A model generated the notes under the pieces. It saw nothing but the letters and a program-made list of their open reading frames with translations. It was not told the origin of the DNA and ran no database searches. This document shows, piece by piece, positions 22,785 through 31,027 of a DNA stretch of 51,423 bases. This stretch comes from JBEBGV01 sp040081265 (GTDB lineage Bacteria; Acidobacteriota; Vicinamibacteria; Vicinamibacterales; UBA2999). The position numbers and the translations under genes were made by a program. The number at the start of each line of letters is the position of its first letter. The stretch's first letter is position 1. The DNA lies in NCBI GenBank assembly GCA_040081265.1, contig JBEBGV010000035.1, forward strand, positions 1 to 51,423, read 5' to 3'.

Positions 22785-23842
22785 GACAGCGCCGGCACCG
22801 CACCGCCGACCAGCGCCGCAAGGGAGGTCGTGTAGGGCGCGCGCGCAATCCCGCGCTCGGTGACGATGGCGGTGACGTACTTCGCGGGCGTGACGTCGAA
22901 CGCTGGATTCCTGATCTGCGCCCCCACGGGCGTGAGCTGGGCCGCCCCGACGTGAGTCACCTCGCGACTGGGTCGTTCCTCAATGGGGATACCCGATCCG
23001 TCAGCGGTGGCCAGGTCCACCGTCGACACCGGCGCGGCGACGTAGAACGGGATGCCGTGTTCCCGGGCCAGCACCGCCACGCTGTAGGTGCCGACCTTGT
23101 TGGCGACGTCACCGTTGGCGGCGATACGGTCAGCGCCAACGACCACCAGGTCGACACGCCCGTTCCGCATGATGGTGCCGGCCATGTTGTCGGTGATGAC
23201 GGTGGTATCGATGCCGTCCTTGACCAGTTCCCACGCGGTGAGTCGTGCGCCCTGCAGGAATGGACGGGTTTCGTCGGCCAGTACCGCGACGCGCTTGCCT
23301 TGCTCGATCGCGCCACGAATGACGCCGAGAGCGGTGCCGTATCCGGCCGTTGCGAGCGCGCCCGCATTGCAGTGCGTCAGGATCACCGCATCGTCGGGAA
23401 CCAGCGATGCCCCGAACACTCCGATCGCCCGGCAGCTGGCGACATCCTCGTCGTGGATAGCTGCGGCTTCGGTGATCAAGCGGGCCTTGATCTCGTCAAC
23501 GGACATGCCGGCTTGCGCGGCATCAGCAAAGCAGCGTTGCATGCGCGCGATGGCCCAGAACAGATTCACGGCGGTCGGCCTGGTTGCCGCCAGCAGCTCG
23601 CACGTTCGCTGGAACTCGGTCGTGAAGGCCCTGGTGCCGGTATTGCGGCTTTTCGACATGCCCAGCGCGATGCCCATCGCCGCGCAGACACCGATCGCCG
23701 GGGCTCCGCGGATCACCATCGTCTTGATGGCCTTCGCCACTTCAGTGGCTGTGCGGCAGGTTACATAGACCTCGGAAGCCGGCAGCTTCCGCTGATCGAT
23801 CATGACGATGGAATCACCCTTCCATTCAATCGTTGGCAGCAT
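22781..23842 (-). CDS. mtnA: S-methyl-5-thioribose-1-phosphate isomerase
   Basis: 353 residues, full length: TMVIRGAPAIGVCAAMG, ILTHCNAGALATAGYGTALG (active Cys), LADETRPFLQGARLTAWEL, NMAGTIM (catalytic Asp nearby) and VVGADRIAANGDVANKVGT. It acts in methionine salvage from methylthioadenosine. The purine-nucleoside phosphorylase upstream may supply methylthioribose-1-phosphate if it accepts methylthioadenosine; this is inference. Overlaps tsaD by 4 nt. Confidence 0.96.
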   Translation of the reverse strand: MLPTIEWKGDSIVMIDQRKLPASEVYVTCRTATEVAKAIKTMVIRGAPAIGVCAAMGIALGMSKSRNTGTRAFTTEFQRTCELLAATRPTAVNLFWAIARMQRCFADAAQAGMSVDEIKARLITEAAAIHDEDVASCRAIGVFGASLVPDDAVILTHCNAGALATAGYGTALGVIRGAIEQGKRVAVLADETRPFLQGARLTAWELVKDGIDTTVITDNMAGTIMRNGRVDLVVVGADRIAANGDVANKVGTYSVAVLAREHGIPFYVAAPVSTVDLATADGSGIPIEERPSREVTHVGAAQLTPVGAQIRNPAFDVTPAKYVTAIVTERGIARAPYTTSLAALVGGAVPALS

Positions 23843-23858
23843 CTGGTTACTAGTATGC

Positions 23859-23886
23859 AGTGGGTGGTGAGTAGTGGGTAGTGAGG
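23859..23886. repeat. Short-period repeat, left flank of cdd
   Basis: AGTGGGTGGTGAGTAGTG followed by GGTAGTGAGG. It is the inverted counterpart of 24298-24331, so cdd lies between inverted copies. It is also the same unit as in 34380-34445. Confidence 0.75.
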
Positions 23887-23888
23887 CC

Positions 23889-24284
23889 CTACTTCAAGAG
23901 CCGCGCGTCGAACGGAAGCGGGAGCAGATCGGCGAGCTGGAGACGGGCGGTCTCGCGTCTGAGGTTCGCCATGACGACCTCGAGGTCGCCGCCGAACTCC
24001 CAGAGAATCTGGCGGCACGGGCCACAGGGCGGCGTCGGCGCCTCGGTGTCGGCAACGACGGCGATGCGGGTGAATTTCCGGTGTCCCTCGGAGATCGCCT
24101 TGAACATCGCCACGCGCTCCGCGCACACGGTCAGGCCATACGTCGCATTCTCGATGTTGCAGCCGGTGATGATCGTCCCGTCGGCGGTCTCGAGCGCCGC
24201 ACCGACCTTGAAATTGGAGTAGCGCGCGTGCGCACGGCGCCGCGCCTTCCGTGCTGCTGCCACCAGGGTGTTCGCTCGTGCCAT
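23889..24284 (-). CDS. cdd: Cytidine deaminase
   Basis: 131 residues of the tetrameric zinc CDA type: FKVGAALETADG, NIENATYGLTVCAERVAMFKA (Cys54, proton-shuttle Glu56) and TPPCGPCRQILWEF (Cys87, Cys90). It deaminates cytidine and deoxycytidine. ATG at 24284 with AGAGGA 6 nt upstream. It is bracketed by inverted short-period repeats on both sides while lying in the nucleoside operon. Confidence 0.95.
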   Translation of the reverse strand: MARANTLVAAARKARRRAHARYSNFKVGAALETADGTIITGCNIENATYGLTVCAERVAMFKAISEGHRKFTRIAVVADTEAPTPPCGPCRQILWEFGGDLEVVMANLRRETARLQLADLLPLPFDARLLK

Positions 24285-24297
24285 CTGCTGTCCTCTG

Positions 24298-24331
24298 CTC
24301 ACCACCCACCACTCACCACTCACCACCCACT
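24298..24331. repeat. Short-period repeat, right flank of cdd
   Basis: CTCACCACCCACCACTCACC and on to CACCCACT, complementary to the repeat at 23859-23886. Its edge touches the punA stop codon (24330-24332). Confidence 0.75.
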
Positions 24332-25157
24332 AGACCCGCTCAACAATCCCCTCGAGCAGCGAGACAAACGAGCCACGTACGCGCCGCGCTGTTTCCATCA
24401 CCTCGTCGTGATTGAGCGGCTGCGGCAGCACGCCGGCTGCCATGTTCGTGATGCACGAGATGCCGAGGACCTCGATGCCCATGTGCCTGGCTGCGATAGC
24501 TTCGGGCACTGTGGACATCCCGACCGCGTCCGCGCCGATGGTGCGGAGGTATCGAATCTCGGCCGGTGTCTCATAGCTCGGTCCATGCAGGCCGACGTAG
24601 ACGCCGTGACTGAGCGGCACGCCCCTCGATGCCCCCACGCGATCGGCGATGGCCCGAAGCCGCTTCGAGTACACCTCCGTCATGTCTGGGAAACGGGCGC
24701 CGAACCGTTCATCGCCGGGACCCACGAGGGGGTTGGTTCCCATCATGTTGATGTGGTCGTCGATGATCATCAGACCGCCCTGCGAGAAGCCGGTGTTGAT
24801 GCCCCCGGCCGCATTGGTGAGGATGAGGTGCTTGATGCCGAGGCGACCCATCACGCGCGTCGCGAACACGACGGTGGACATGTCGTACCCCTCATAGAAG
24901 TGCGCGCGGCCCGAGAGCCCGGCGACCAGCCTGCCACCCGTGGTGCCGACCACGAGCTGGCCGGCGTGTCCGATCACCGTGGAGGCGGGCCAATGCGGAA
25001 TCGACGCGTACGGCAGAACGACGGAATCGGCAAAGGTCGTCGCAAACTCGCCCAGGCCCGACCCGAGGACGATGGCGACATCCGGCGTCTGGCCGCAGAC
25101 GGAACGGATGTGCGCCGCTGCCGCTTCAGCCTCCACAAAGCCGAGAGGCGTGCTCAT
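24330..25157 (-). CDS. Purine-nucleoside phosphorylase (trimeric PNP type)
   Basis: 275 residues: VAIVLGSGLGEFA, GHAGQLVVG, RAHFYEGYDMSTV, LILTNAAGGIN, DHINMMGTNPLVGP, YVGLHGPSYETPAEIRYLR, VGMSTVPEAIAARHMG and NMAAGVLPQPLNH. It phosphorolyses purine nucleosides. The ATG at 25157 overlaps the nupC stop (TGATG); a GTG at 25160 is also possible. The trimeric class usually prefers guanosine and inosine. Confidence 0.94.
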   Translation of the reverse strand: MSTPLGFVEAEAAAAHIRSVCGQTPDVAIVLGSGLGEFATTFADSVVLPYASIPHWPASTVIGHAGQLVVGTTGGRLVAGLSGRAHFYEGYDMSTVVFATRVMGRLGIKHLILTNAAGGINTGFSQGGLMIIDDHINMMGTNPLVGPGDERFGARFPDMTEVYSKRLRAIADRVGASRGVPLSHGVYVGLHGPSYETPAEIRYLRTIGADAVGMSTVPEAIAARHMGIEVLGISCITNMAAGVLPQPLNHDEVMETARRVRGSFVSLLEGIVERV

Positions 25158-26503
25158 CACAGCAGGATCGACGCGATGCAGGCGTTCACGAGTGTGGCCA
25201 GAAAGCCCGCCAGCAGGGCCCGCGTGCCCAGCCTGGCCAGGTCGCCGCGCCGGCTCGGCGCCATGCCCCCGATGCCCCCGAGCTGGATACCGATCGATGC
25301 GATGTTGGCGAAGCCGGTGAGCGCGTAGGTCGCCAGGATGTAGGTCCTCTCGCTGACGACACCCTTGTATTGCCCCGTGAGCTTGACGAACGAGACGAAC
25401 TCGTTCGCCACCAGCTTGGTGCCAAGCAGATCACCCATCGCCCCGAGGTCTGCCGTGGGCACCCCCATCAGGAAGGCCACCGGCGCGAAGAGCACTGCGA
25501 AGATGCTCGACAGCGTGAGTCCGGGCCGAATGGCTCCCAGGATGAAGTCTGCGAAGGCAAGAAACGCCAGAAACGCGATCAGCATCGCAGCGACATTGAT
25601 CGCCAGCAGCATGCCATCGGAGGCGCCGCCGGCGGCGGCATCGATCACGTTGACGTGGGTCGTCTCCACCTTGATCGGTGCCGAACCACTTGTGGCCGGC
25701 GTCTCCGTTTCCGGCAGCAGCAGTTTCGACAGGTACAACCCGCACGGCGCCGCCATCACGCTGGTGGTCAGGATGGCCACCGGATCCGCACCGAGCGCGA
25801 TGTACACGGCCATCACGCCGCCGGCAATGGTGGCCATACCGCCCACCATCATCGCCAGCATCTCGGACTGGGTCATGCCGGGCACGAAGGGCTTGACGAT
25901 GAGCGGCGCCTCCGTCTGCCCCATGAACACGTTCGCCGTCGCCGACAGGGTCTCCGCGCCGCTGGTGCGCATCAGGCTCATCATGGCCCGCGCCAGAATG
26001 CGGACAACGAACTGAAGGACCCCGTAGTAGTAGAGAACGGTGAAGAACGACGACACGAAGATGATCGTGGGCAGCGCGGCGAAGGCGAACACCAGCCCGT
26101 TCTCGGGGCCGAACACCTGTCCCATCTTCGACTGGTTCACGAGCACGCCAAACACGAATCCGGATCCGGCATTGGTGAAGTCGAGGAAGCGGCTGATCCC
26201 TCGCGCGATCGCACTGAAGATCGCATAGCCGGGACGTACGCCGCCGATCTCCAGCTTGAGGATGAACAGCGCCAGGCCGATCTGCAGCGCCAGGCCCCAC
26301 ATGACGGTGCGCCAGTTGACGCGGCTCAGATCGGATGAGCATGCCGCGACGATCGAGATGAAACAGAGCGCACCGGCGGCGGCCTGGCCGCGGTATCCGA
26401 TGATGTCGGCGAGCAACCACGCCAGCAGCGGCGCGACCAGGGCAATGGCAACGGCGATAAGTCTCAGTGTTCGGCCCGAAGGCCCCGCGGCATGATCGGT
26501 CAC
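25157..26503 (-). CDS. Concentrative nucleoside transporter (NupC/CNT family)
   Basis: A 448-residue membrane protein with about ten hydrophobic segments. CNT motifs: GFVFGVLVNQSKMGQVFGPENGLVFAFAALPTIIFVSSFFTVLYYYGVLQ, NVFMGQTEAPLIVKPFVPGMTQSEMLAMMVGGMATIAGGVMAVYI, GTKLVANEFVSFVKL and YALTGFANIASIGIQLGGIG. It brings nucleosides into the cell with Na+ or H+. Starts at a GTG overlapping the pdp stop (GTGA). Confidence 0.94.
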   Translation of the reverse strand: MTDHAAGPSGRTLRLIAVAIALVAPLLAWLLADIIGYRGQAAAGALCFISIVAACSSDLSRVNWRTVMWGLALQIGLALFILKLEIGGVRPGYAIFSAIARGISRFLDFTNAGSGFVFGVLVNQSKMGQVFGPENGLVFAFAALPTIIFVSSFFTVLYYYGVLQFVVRILARAMMSLMRTSGAETLSATANVFMGQTEAPLIVKPFVPGMTQSEMLAMMVGGMATIAGGVMAVYIALGADPVAILTTSVMAAPCGLYLSKLLLPETETPATSGSAPIKVETTHVNVIDAAAGGASDGMLLAINVAAMLIAFLAFLAFADFILGAIRPGLTLSSIFAVLFAPVAFLMGVPTADLGAMGDLLGTKLVANEFVSFVKLTGQYKGVVSERTYILATYALTGFANIASIGIQLGGIGGMAPSRRGDLARLGTRALLAGFLATLVNACIASILL

Positions 26504-27822
26504 GTTGTCCAGTGCTCCTCTCGAACCTCACCCAGGATCTTGGCGCGAGGCGCAGGACGCTCGTCGCCGATCGTGATTGCGCCCTGGGACAGCGCCAGCG
26601 CCGACTCGAGCCCGCGGCCGGCCCGGTGGTGCAGGTGCAGCAGCGGCTGGCCTGCTGCGATCTGTTCGCCGACCTTCACCTGGGTCACGATGCCCACGGC
26701 GTGATCGACCGCATCGCCGACCTTGTCGCGCCCGGCGCCGAGCGCGTTGCTCGCGCGGCCGATGGCTTCCGCCTTCATCGCGGTGAGAAAGCCCTGGCGT
26801 TCGGCACGAAGCACGTCAACGTCCGGCGCGGTGGGGAACAACGAATAGTCGTCCGCCACTCGTGGATTGCCCCCCTGGGCGACGATCATCTGGACGAACG
26901 TGGCGAGCGCTTTGCCCGAGGCCAGCGCCTCTTCGACGCGCGCGGTCGCCGCCGCCGCGTCAGGAGCCATGCCCGCGAGCACGACCATCCGCGACGCCAG
27001 ACGGGTCGCGACGGAGGCCAGTTCGGACGACCCTTGTCCCTTCAACGTGTCCAGGCACTCGATGATTTCGAGCGCATTGCCGATCGAGGCGCCGAGTGGC
27101 GCCTCCATGTCAGTGAGAAACGCTTCGGTGCGCACCCCGGCGTGCGTGCCAATGGCCACCATCGCCTCGGCGAGCGCGCGCGCCTTGTTGACATCCTTCA
27201 TGAACGCGCCGTCACCGCATTTGACGTCGAGCACGAGCGCGTTGCTGCCCTCGGCCAGCTTCTTGCTCATGATCGAGGCCGCAATCAACGGGATGCTCTC
27301 GATCGTTGCGGTCACATCCCTGAGCGCATACAGCTTCTTGTCGGCCGGGGCGAGCGCGGTGGTCTGGCCGATGATGCAGGTCCCGACGGTGCGCAGCACA
27401 CGCTTGAACTCTTCGATCGAGAGGTCGATGCGAAAGCCCGGAATCGACTCGAGTTTGTCGAGCGTCCCGCCGGTGTGACCAAGGCCACGTCCGGACATCT
27501 TGGGCACGACGACGCCGCAGGCAGCGGCGAGAGGCGCGAGCACAATGGAGACCTTGTCGCCGACGCCCCCGGTGCTGTGCTTCCCCACCTTGACGCCGGG
27601 AATGTCGGAGAGGTCGACGCGGTCGCCCGAGCGGACCATGGCGTCGGTCAACCAGGAGGTTTCCTGCGAGTCCATGCCCCGCAGGAAGATCGCCATCATC
27701 AACGCCGATGCCTGGTAGTCGGGGACGTCGCCGTTCTGGAGCCCGGCGATGAAGAAGTCGATCTCAGGTCTCGAGAGCGTCCCGCCATCTCGCTTGTTCG
27801 CGATCACGTCGACGATGCGCAT
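26500..27822 (-). CDS. Pyrimidine-nucleoside / thymidine phosphorylase
   Basis: 440 residues: VKVGKHSTGGVGDKVS (phosphate-binding), PKMSGRGLGHTGGTLDKLESIPG (family signature) and LVLDVKCGDGAFMKD. The C-terminal domain has DKVGDAVDHAVGIVTQVKVGEQIAAGQPLLHLHH. It splits pyrimidine nucleosides to base and (deoxy)ribose-1-phosphate. First gene of the nucleoside operon (pdp, nupC, punA, cdd, probably through mtnA and tsaD). TATACT lies 10 nt before the ATG; no ribosome site is visible. Confidence 0.95.
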   Translation of the reverse strand: MRIVDVIANKRDGGTLSRPEIDFFIAGLQNGDVPDYQASALMMAIFLRGMDSQETSWLTDAMVRSGDRVDLSDIPGVKVGKHSTGGVGDKVSIVLAPLAAACGVVVPKMSGRGLGHTGGTLDKLESIPGFRIDLSIEEFKRVLRTVGTCIIGQTTALAPADKKLYALRDVTATIESIPLIAASIMSKKLAEGSNALVLDVKCGDGAFMKDVNKARALAEAMVAIGTHAGVRTEAFLTDMEAPLGASIGNALEIIECLDTLKGQGSSELASVATRLASRMVVLAGMAPDAAAATARVEEALASGKALATFVQMIVAQGGNPRVADDYSLFPTAPDVDVLRAERQGFLTAMKAEAIGRASNALGAGRDKVGDAVDHAVGIVTQVKVGEQIAAGQPLLHLHHRAGRGLESALALSQGAITIGDERPAPRAKILGEVREEHWTT

Positions 27823-27832
27823 GCGAGGGCTC

Positions 27833-27840
27833 AGTATATT
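27833..27840. promoter_or_regulatory. Overlapping divergent -10 boxes (pdp / MGMT)
   Basis: The short sequence AGTATATT holds TATACT on the minus strand (for pdp, 10 nt before ATG) and TATATT on the plus strand (for the MGMT gene, 12 nt before GTG). The two promoters cannot be bound at once if both are used. Confidence 0.5.
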
Positions 27841-27852
27841 AGGATTTTCAGC

Positions 27853-28167
27853 GTGAACCGCTCGTTTCGCGCGCGGGTACTCGCCGTGGTTCGACGGATC
27901 CCGCGCGGGCGCGTCGCCACCTACGGGGATGTCGCAGAGATCGCAGGGTTCCCGCGGGCAGCGCGGGCCGTGGGCAACATCGTGCGAGGATGCGACGACC
28001 CTTCAGTGCCATGCCACCGGGTGATCGCCGCGGGCGGGGCGCTCGGTGGCTTTGGCCGCTGGCCGCAGCTCAAGGCAGAACGCCTGCGCGCCGAAGGCGT
28101 CACCGTCGTCGAGCGTCGCGTGCGCGGATTTGCGGCACTGCGCTGGGCCGGGACACGACCGAGGTAG
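27853..28167 (+). CDS. Short MGMT-family DNA alkyltransferase (Cys retained)
   Basis: 104 residues from GTG 27853: only the C-terminal DNA-binding domain of O6-alkylguanine-DNA alkyltransferases (VLAVVRRIPRGRVATYGDVAEIAGFPRAARAVGNIVRGC), then VPCHRVIAAGGALGGFG with the alkyl-accepting Cys54. Length is like the Atl proteins, which lack this Cys (PWHRV), but here it is kept. It may repair alkylated DNA itself. The larger open frame running in from 26467 is antisense to pdp and not real. Confidence 0.85.
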   Translation: MNRSFRARVLAVVRRIPRGRVATYGDVAEIAGFPRAARAVGNIVRGCDDPSVPCHRVIAAGGALGGFGRWPQLKAERLRAEGVTVVERRVRGFAALRWAGTRPR

Positions 28168-28175
28168 GCCGCGAC

Positions 28176-28205
28176 GGCGGGTCCTGCGGACCCGCCCTAC
28201 GTTAC
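28176..28205 (-). repeat. REP-like palindrome
   Basis: GGCGGGTCC, loop TGC, GGACCCGCC, then CTACGTTAC. Located between the convergent MGMT and ribonuclease G genes. It is followed by a CTGCCGCCTACGGCCAACTG stretch of the short-period type. Confidence 0.8.
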
Positions 28206-28232
28206 TGCCTGCCGCCTACGGCCAACTGCCTA

Positions 28233-29789
28233 CTATCCGACAGTCAGCAAGTCGAACTGCTCGTGGTGGAGCTGCGCGTCTGACTTGAGCGCCACGTCTC
28301 TGCCGAGCGACTGCTTCAGGTCCTTGAACACGGCCCGTTCTTCGTCGCGAAGCACGCGTGCGATGTCCGGGTTGACGCGCAGGACCAGGCTCTGTCCGTT
28401 GAGATCAGGAGCAATCTTCTTCACCTCGGTCAGGATCTCGTAGCAGATCGTCGAGCTGGACTTGATGACGGCGCTGCCCGCGCAGTACGGGCACGGCTCG
28501 GTCAGCACACGCTCGAGGCTCTGCTTCACCCGCTTGCGGGTGATGATCACCAGCCCGAAGTCCGACACCTGGAGGGCCTTCGAGGGCGCGCGATCCTTGC
28601 GCAGCTCCTGCTCGACCGCCTGCAGCACCTTCTGGCGGTTCTTCTTCTCCTCCATGTCGATGAAGTCGAGAACGATGATGCCGCCGAGATCACGCAGGCG
28701 GATCTGCCGGACGATTTCCTTGGCCGCCTCGAGGTTGGTCTTGATGATGGTGTCCTCGAGCCGACCGGCTGTCTTCTTGCCGACATAGCGACCGGTGTTG
28801 ACGTCGATGGCCACGAGCGCTTCGGTCTGGTTGATGACGATCGAGCCACCTGACTTCAGCCACACCTTGCTGCGCAGTGCCTTGTCGATTTCGGCCTGGA
28901 CGCCGTATTCCTCGAAGATCGGGAACTCCTTGTCGTACAGCTTCACCCGGGGTGCAAGCGACGGCATGATGCGTTCGATCAATTCCATCACCCGACGATG
29001 CTCGTGGGCGTTGTCGATGCGGATCGATGAATACTCCTCGGTCAGGAGATCCCGGAGCAGCTTGGCCACCAGGCTCTGCTCCTGGAACACGACCGCCGGC
29101 GCGCGTGAGCCCTCGGCCTTCTGCCGGATGTCGGTCCAGACGCGGTGAAAGTAGCTCAGGTCGGAAACGATGTCTTCCTTGGGCCGTCCCGCGGCTGCGG
29201 TGCGGATGATGACTCCACCCGTGAACCCGTGCTGTTCGCGGAACTCGCGCACGATGCCGCGGAGCCGGCTGCGCTCCTCGCGCGAGTCGATCTTCCGTGA
29301 CACACCCACATGGTCCACGGTGGGCATGAACACGAGGAAGCGGCCCGGCATGGTGGCGTGGCTGGTCAGCCGCGCACCTTTGGTGCCCAGCGGCTCCTTG
29401 GCCACCTGGACGATGACTTCCTGTCCCTCCTTGAGGAGGTCTTCAATCTTGGGCTCTGGAGCCTTCTCCGTCCTGGCTGGCGGACGGGCGGCTCGAGGGC
29501 CTTTGCCGCTGCCGGCAGCGACGTCATCCTCGTCGGTTTCGAGGCGGTCGAACTCCTCGAACGTCGCGACGACGTCCGACACGTAGAGGAAGCCGTCGCG
29601 TTCGAGGCCTAGATCAACGAAGGCGGACTGCATGCCGGGGAGTACTTTGGATACCCGGCCTTTGTAGAGGTTGCCAACGACACCACGATGACGTTCGCGC
29701 TCGATGAAGATTTCCGCAACCAGCTCTTCCTCGAGGATCGCGACCCGTGTTTCGTGGGCGCTCGAGGAGACGATCATCTCCTTGGTCAT
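28233..29789 (-). CDS. rng: Ribonuclease E/G family protein
   Basis: 518 residues from the ATG at 29789 with GGAG 8 nt upstream. S1-like domain (VVGNLYKGRVSKVLPGMQSAFVDLGLERDGFLYVSDV) broken by an Asp/Lys/Pro-rich insert (about 85-125), then LTSHATMPGRFLVFMP. The catalytic part has VAIDVNTGRYVGK and LGGIIVLDFIDME (the two metal Asp), and the Zn-link motif EPCPYC near residue 420. Length fits RNase G rather than RNase E (no long C-terminal scaffold). It processes rRNA and mRNA. It lies at the end of the mre operon, as rng does in several phyla. Confidence 0.94.
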   Translation of the reverse strand: MTKEMIVSSSAHETRVAILEEELVAEIFIERERHRGVVGNLYKGRVSKVLPGMQSAFVDLGLERDGFLYVSDVVATFEEFDRLETDEDDVAAGSGKGPRAARPPARTEKAPEPKIEDLLKEGQEVIVQVAKEPLGTKGARLTSHATMPGRFLVFMPTVDHVGVSRKIDSREERSRLRGIVREFREQHGFTGGVIIRTAAAGRPKEDIVSDLSYFHRVWTDIRQKAEGSRAPAVVFQEQSLVAKLLRDLLTEEYSSIRIDNAHEHRRVMELIERIMPSLAPRVKLYDKEFPIFEEYGVQAEIDKALRSKVWLKSGGSIVINQTEALVAIDVNTGRYVGKKTAGRLEDTIIKTNLEAAKEIVRQIRLRDLGGIIVLDFIDMEEKKNRQKVLQAVEQELRKDRAPSKALQVSDFGLVIITRKRVKQSLERVLTEPCPYCAGSAVIKSSSTICYEILTEVKKIAPDLNGQSLVLRVNPDIARVLRDEERAVFKDLKQSLGRDVALKSDAQLHHEQFDLLTVG

Positions 29790-29926
29790 GCCCGGAACTC
29801 CCGGACCGATGCGGAGACCACGCCGTCCGCAGCTCCGCCTCACGTACCAGCAGGTACGTCAGCAGGAGGGCGAGGAGCGTGATCATGTGCGCAGTGGTCC
29901 TTGTGAAAAGGTGAAGTGCGTCGAAC

Positions 29927-31015
29927 TCAATTCGTGAAGCGTCGCATCCGCACGTTGAGGATCAGGCCGAATCCTGCCAGCGTGGCAATCATCGAAGATC
30001 CGCCGTAACTCATCAGCGGAAGAGTCAATCCCTTGACCGGCGCAAGACCGGCCGACATGGTGATGTTATAGACGACCTGGAACGAGAAGCTGGCCAGCAC
30101 TCCCAGCACCAGGTACGCGCCCAGCTTGTCTTTGGCAAGACGAGCCGCATCGAGCGCGCGGACAATGACGAACAAATACAACCCGAGCGTCACGACGACG
30201 CCGGCAAAACCCTGCTCCTCGGCCAGCACCGAGAAGATGAAATCGTTGTGCGCCACCGGAAGGAACCGCAGCTGACCCTGCGTGCCCTTGGTGAACCCTT
30301 TTCCCCACACGCCGCCCGAGCCAACGGTGATTCGGGCTTGAATCTGCTGATACCCGGCGCCCCTGGCGTCCTGTTCCGGGTCGAGAAAGGTCGAGATCCG
30401 TCCCTTCTGATAGTCCTGAAGGGCAAACTTCCAGGCCACAGGCGCCGCCAGAATGCCGACGATCGCCAGAATTCCAAAGATCCGCATGGGCATGCCTGCG
30501 ACATACGCCACGGCAAAGAGGACCGGCACGAGCGTCACCGCCGTGCCGAGGTCGGGCTGCCTCGCGATGATGAGGGCGGGCACGCCCGCAAGGAGGCCCC
30601 CCATGATCAGGTCGCCACGCGACAGCTGGCCGCGCCGCGTCTCGTCGCCAAAGAACTTGGCGAGCACGAGCGCGACCGCCGCCTTCGCCAGCTCTGAGGG
30701 CTGCAGGTTGAACACGCCGAGGTCAATCCAGCGGCGTGATCCGCCACGGACGGCGCCGAAAAAGAGCACGTAGATGAGCAGCAGCAGGACGGCGCCGTAG
30801 ATGAAGTGCGACTTGTCGGCCAGCGAGCGGTAGTCGATGCTGAGGCACACCAGCAGGGCAACAATGCCGAAGGCGATGCCGTAGATTTGTGTGACGTAGG
30901 TCGTGGTCGGCCCACCGGTGGCGCTATAGATCTGCACCAGCCCGATCGCGCACAGCGCGAAGATGGCCACGACCAGGGCCCAGTCGATGTGATGGTAGAG
31001 TCGCCGCTCAAGCAC
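29927..31015 (-). CDS. rodA: RodA peptidoglycan glycosyltransferase (SEDS)
   Basis: 362 residues, about ten membrane spans. SEDS motifs: DYRSLADKSHFIYG, GSRRWIDLGVFNLQPSELAK, RQPDLGTAVTLVPV, GKGFTKGTQGQLRFLPVAHNDFIFSVLAEEQGF and GLTLPLMSYGGSSMIA. It polymerises glycan strands in the elongasome with PBP2. It starts 12 nt after the mrdA stop. The 137-nt gap before rng contains no recognised feature. Confidence 0.96.
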   Translation of the reverse strand: MLERRLYHHIDWALVVAIFALCAIGLVQIYSATGGPTTTYVTQIYGIAFGIVALLVCLSIDYRSLADKSHFIYGAVLLLLIYVLFFGAVRGGSRRWIDLGVFNLQPSELAKAAVALVLAKFFGDETRRGQLSRGDLIMGGLLAGVPALIIARQPDLGTAVTLVPVLFAVAYVAGMPMRIFGILAIVGILAAPVAWKFALQDYQKGRISTFLDPEQDARGAGYQQIQARITVGSGGVWGKGFTKGTQGQLRFLPVAHNDFIFSVLAEEQGFAGVVVTLGLYLFVIVRALDAARLAKDKLGAYLVLGVLASFSFQVVYNITMSAGLAPVKGLTLPLMSYGGSSMIATLAGFGLILNVRMRRFTN

Positions 31016-31027
31016 GGTCTGCCACCT

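Noticed and set aside
23874..25328. 484-codon rightward frame opposite cdd and punA
   Set aside because: Antisense to two well-recognised enzymes; composition typical of GC-rich shadow frames.
26467..28167. Rightward frame of 566 codons
   Set aside because: Mostly antisense to pdp; only the last 104 codons from GTG 27853 encode a recognisable protein (MGMT).
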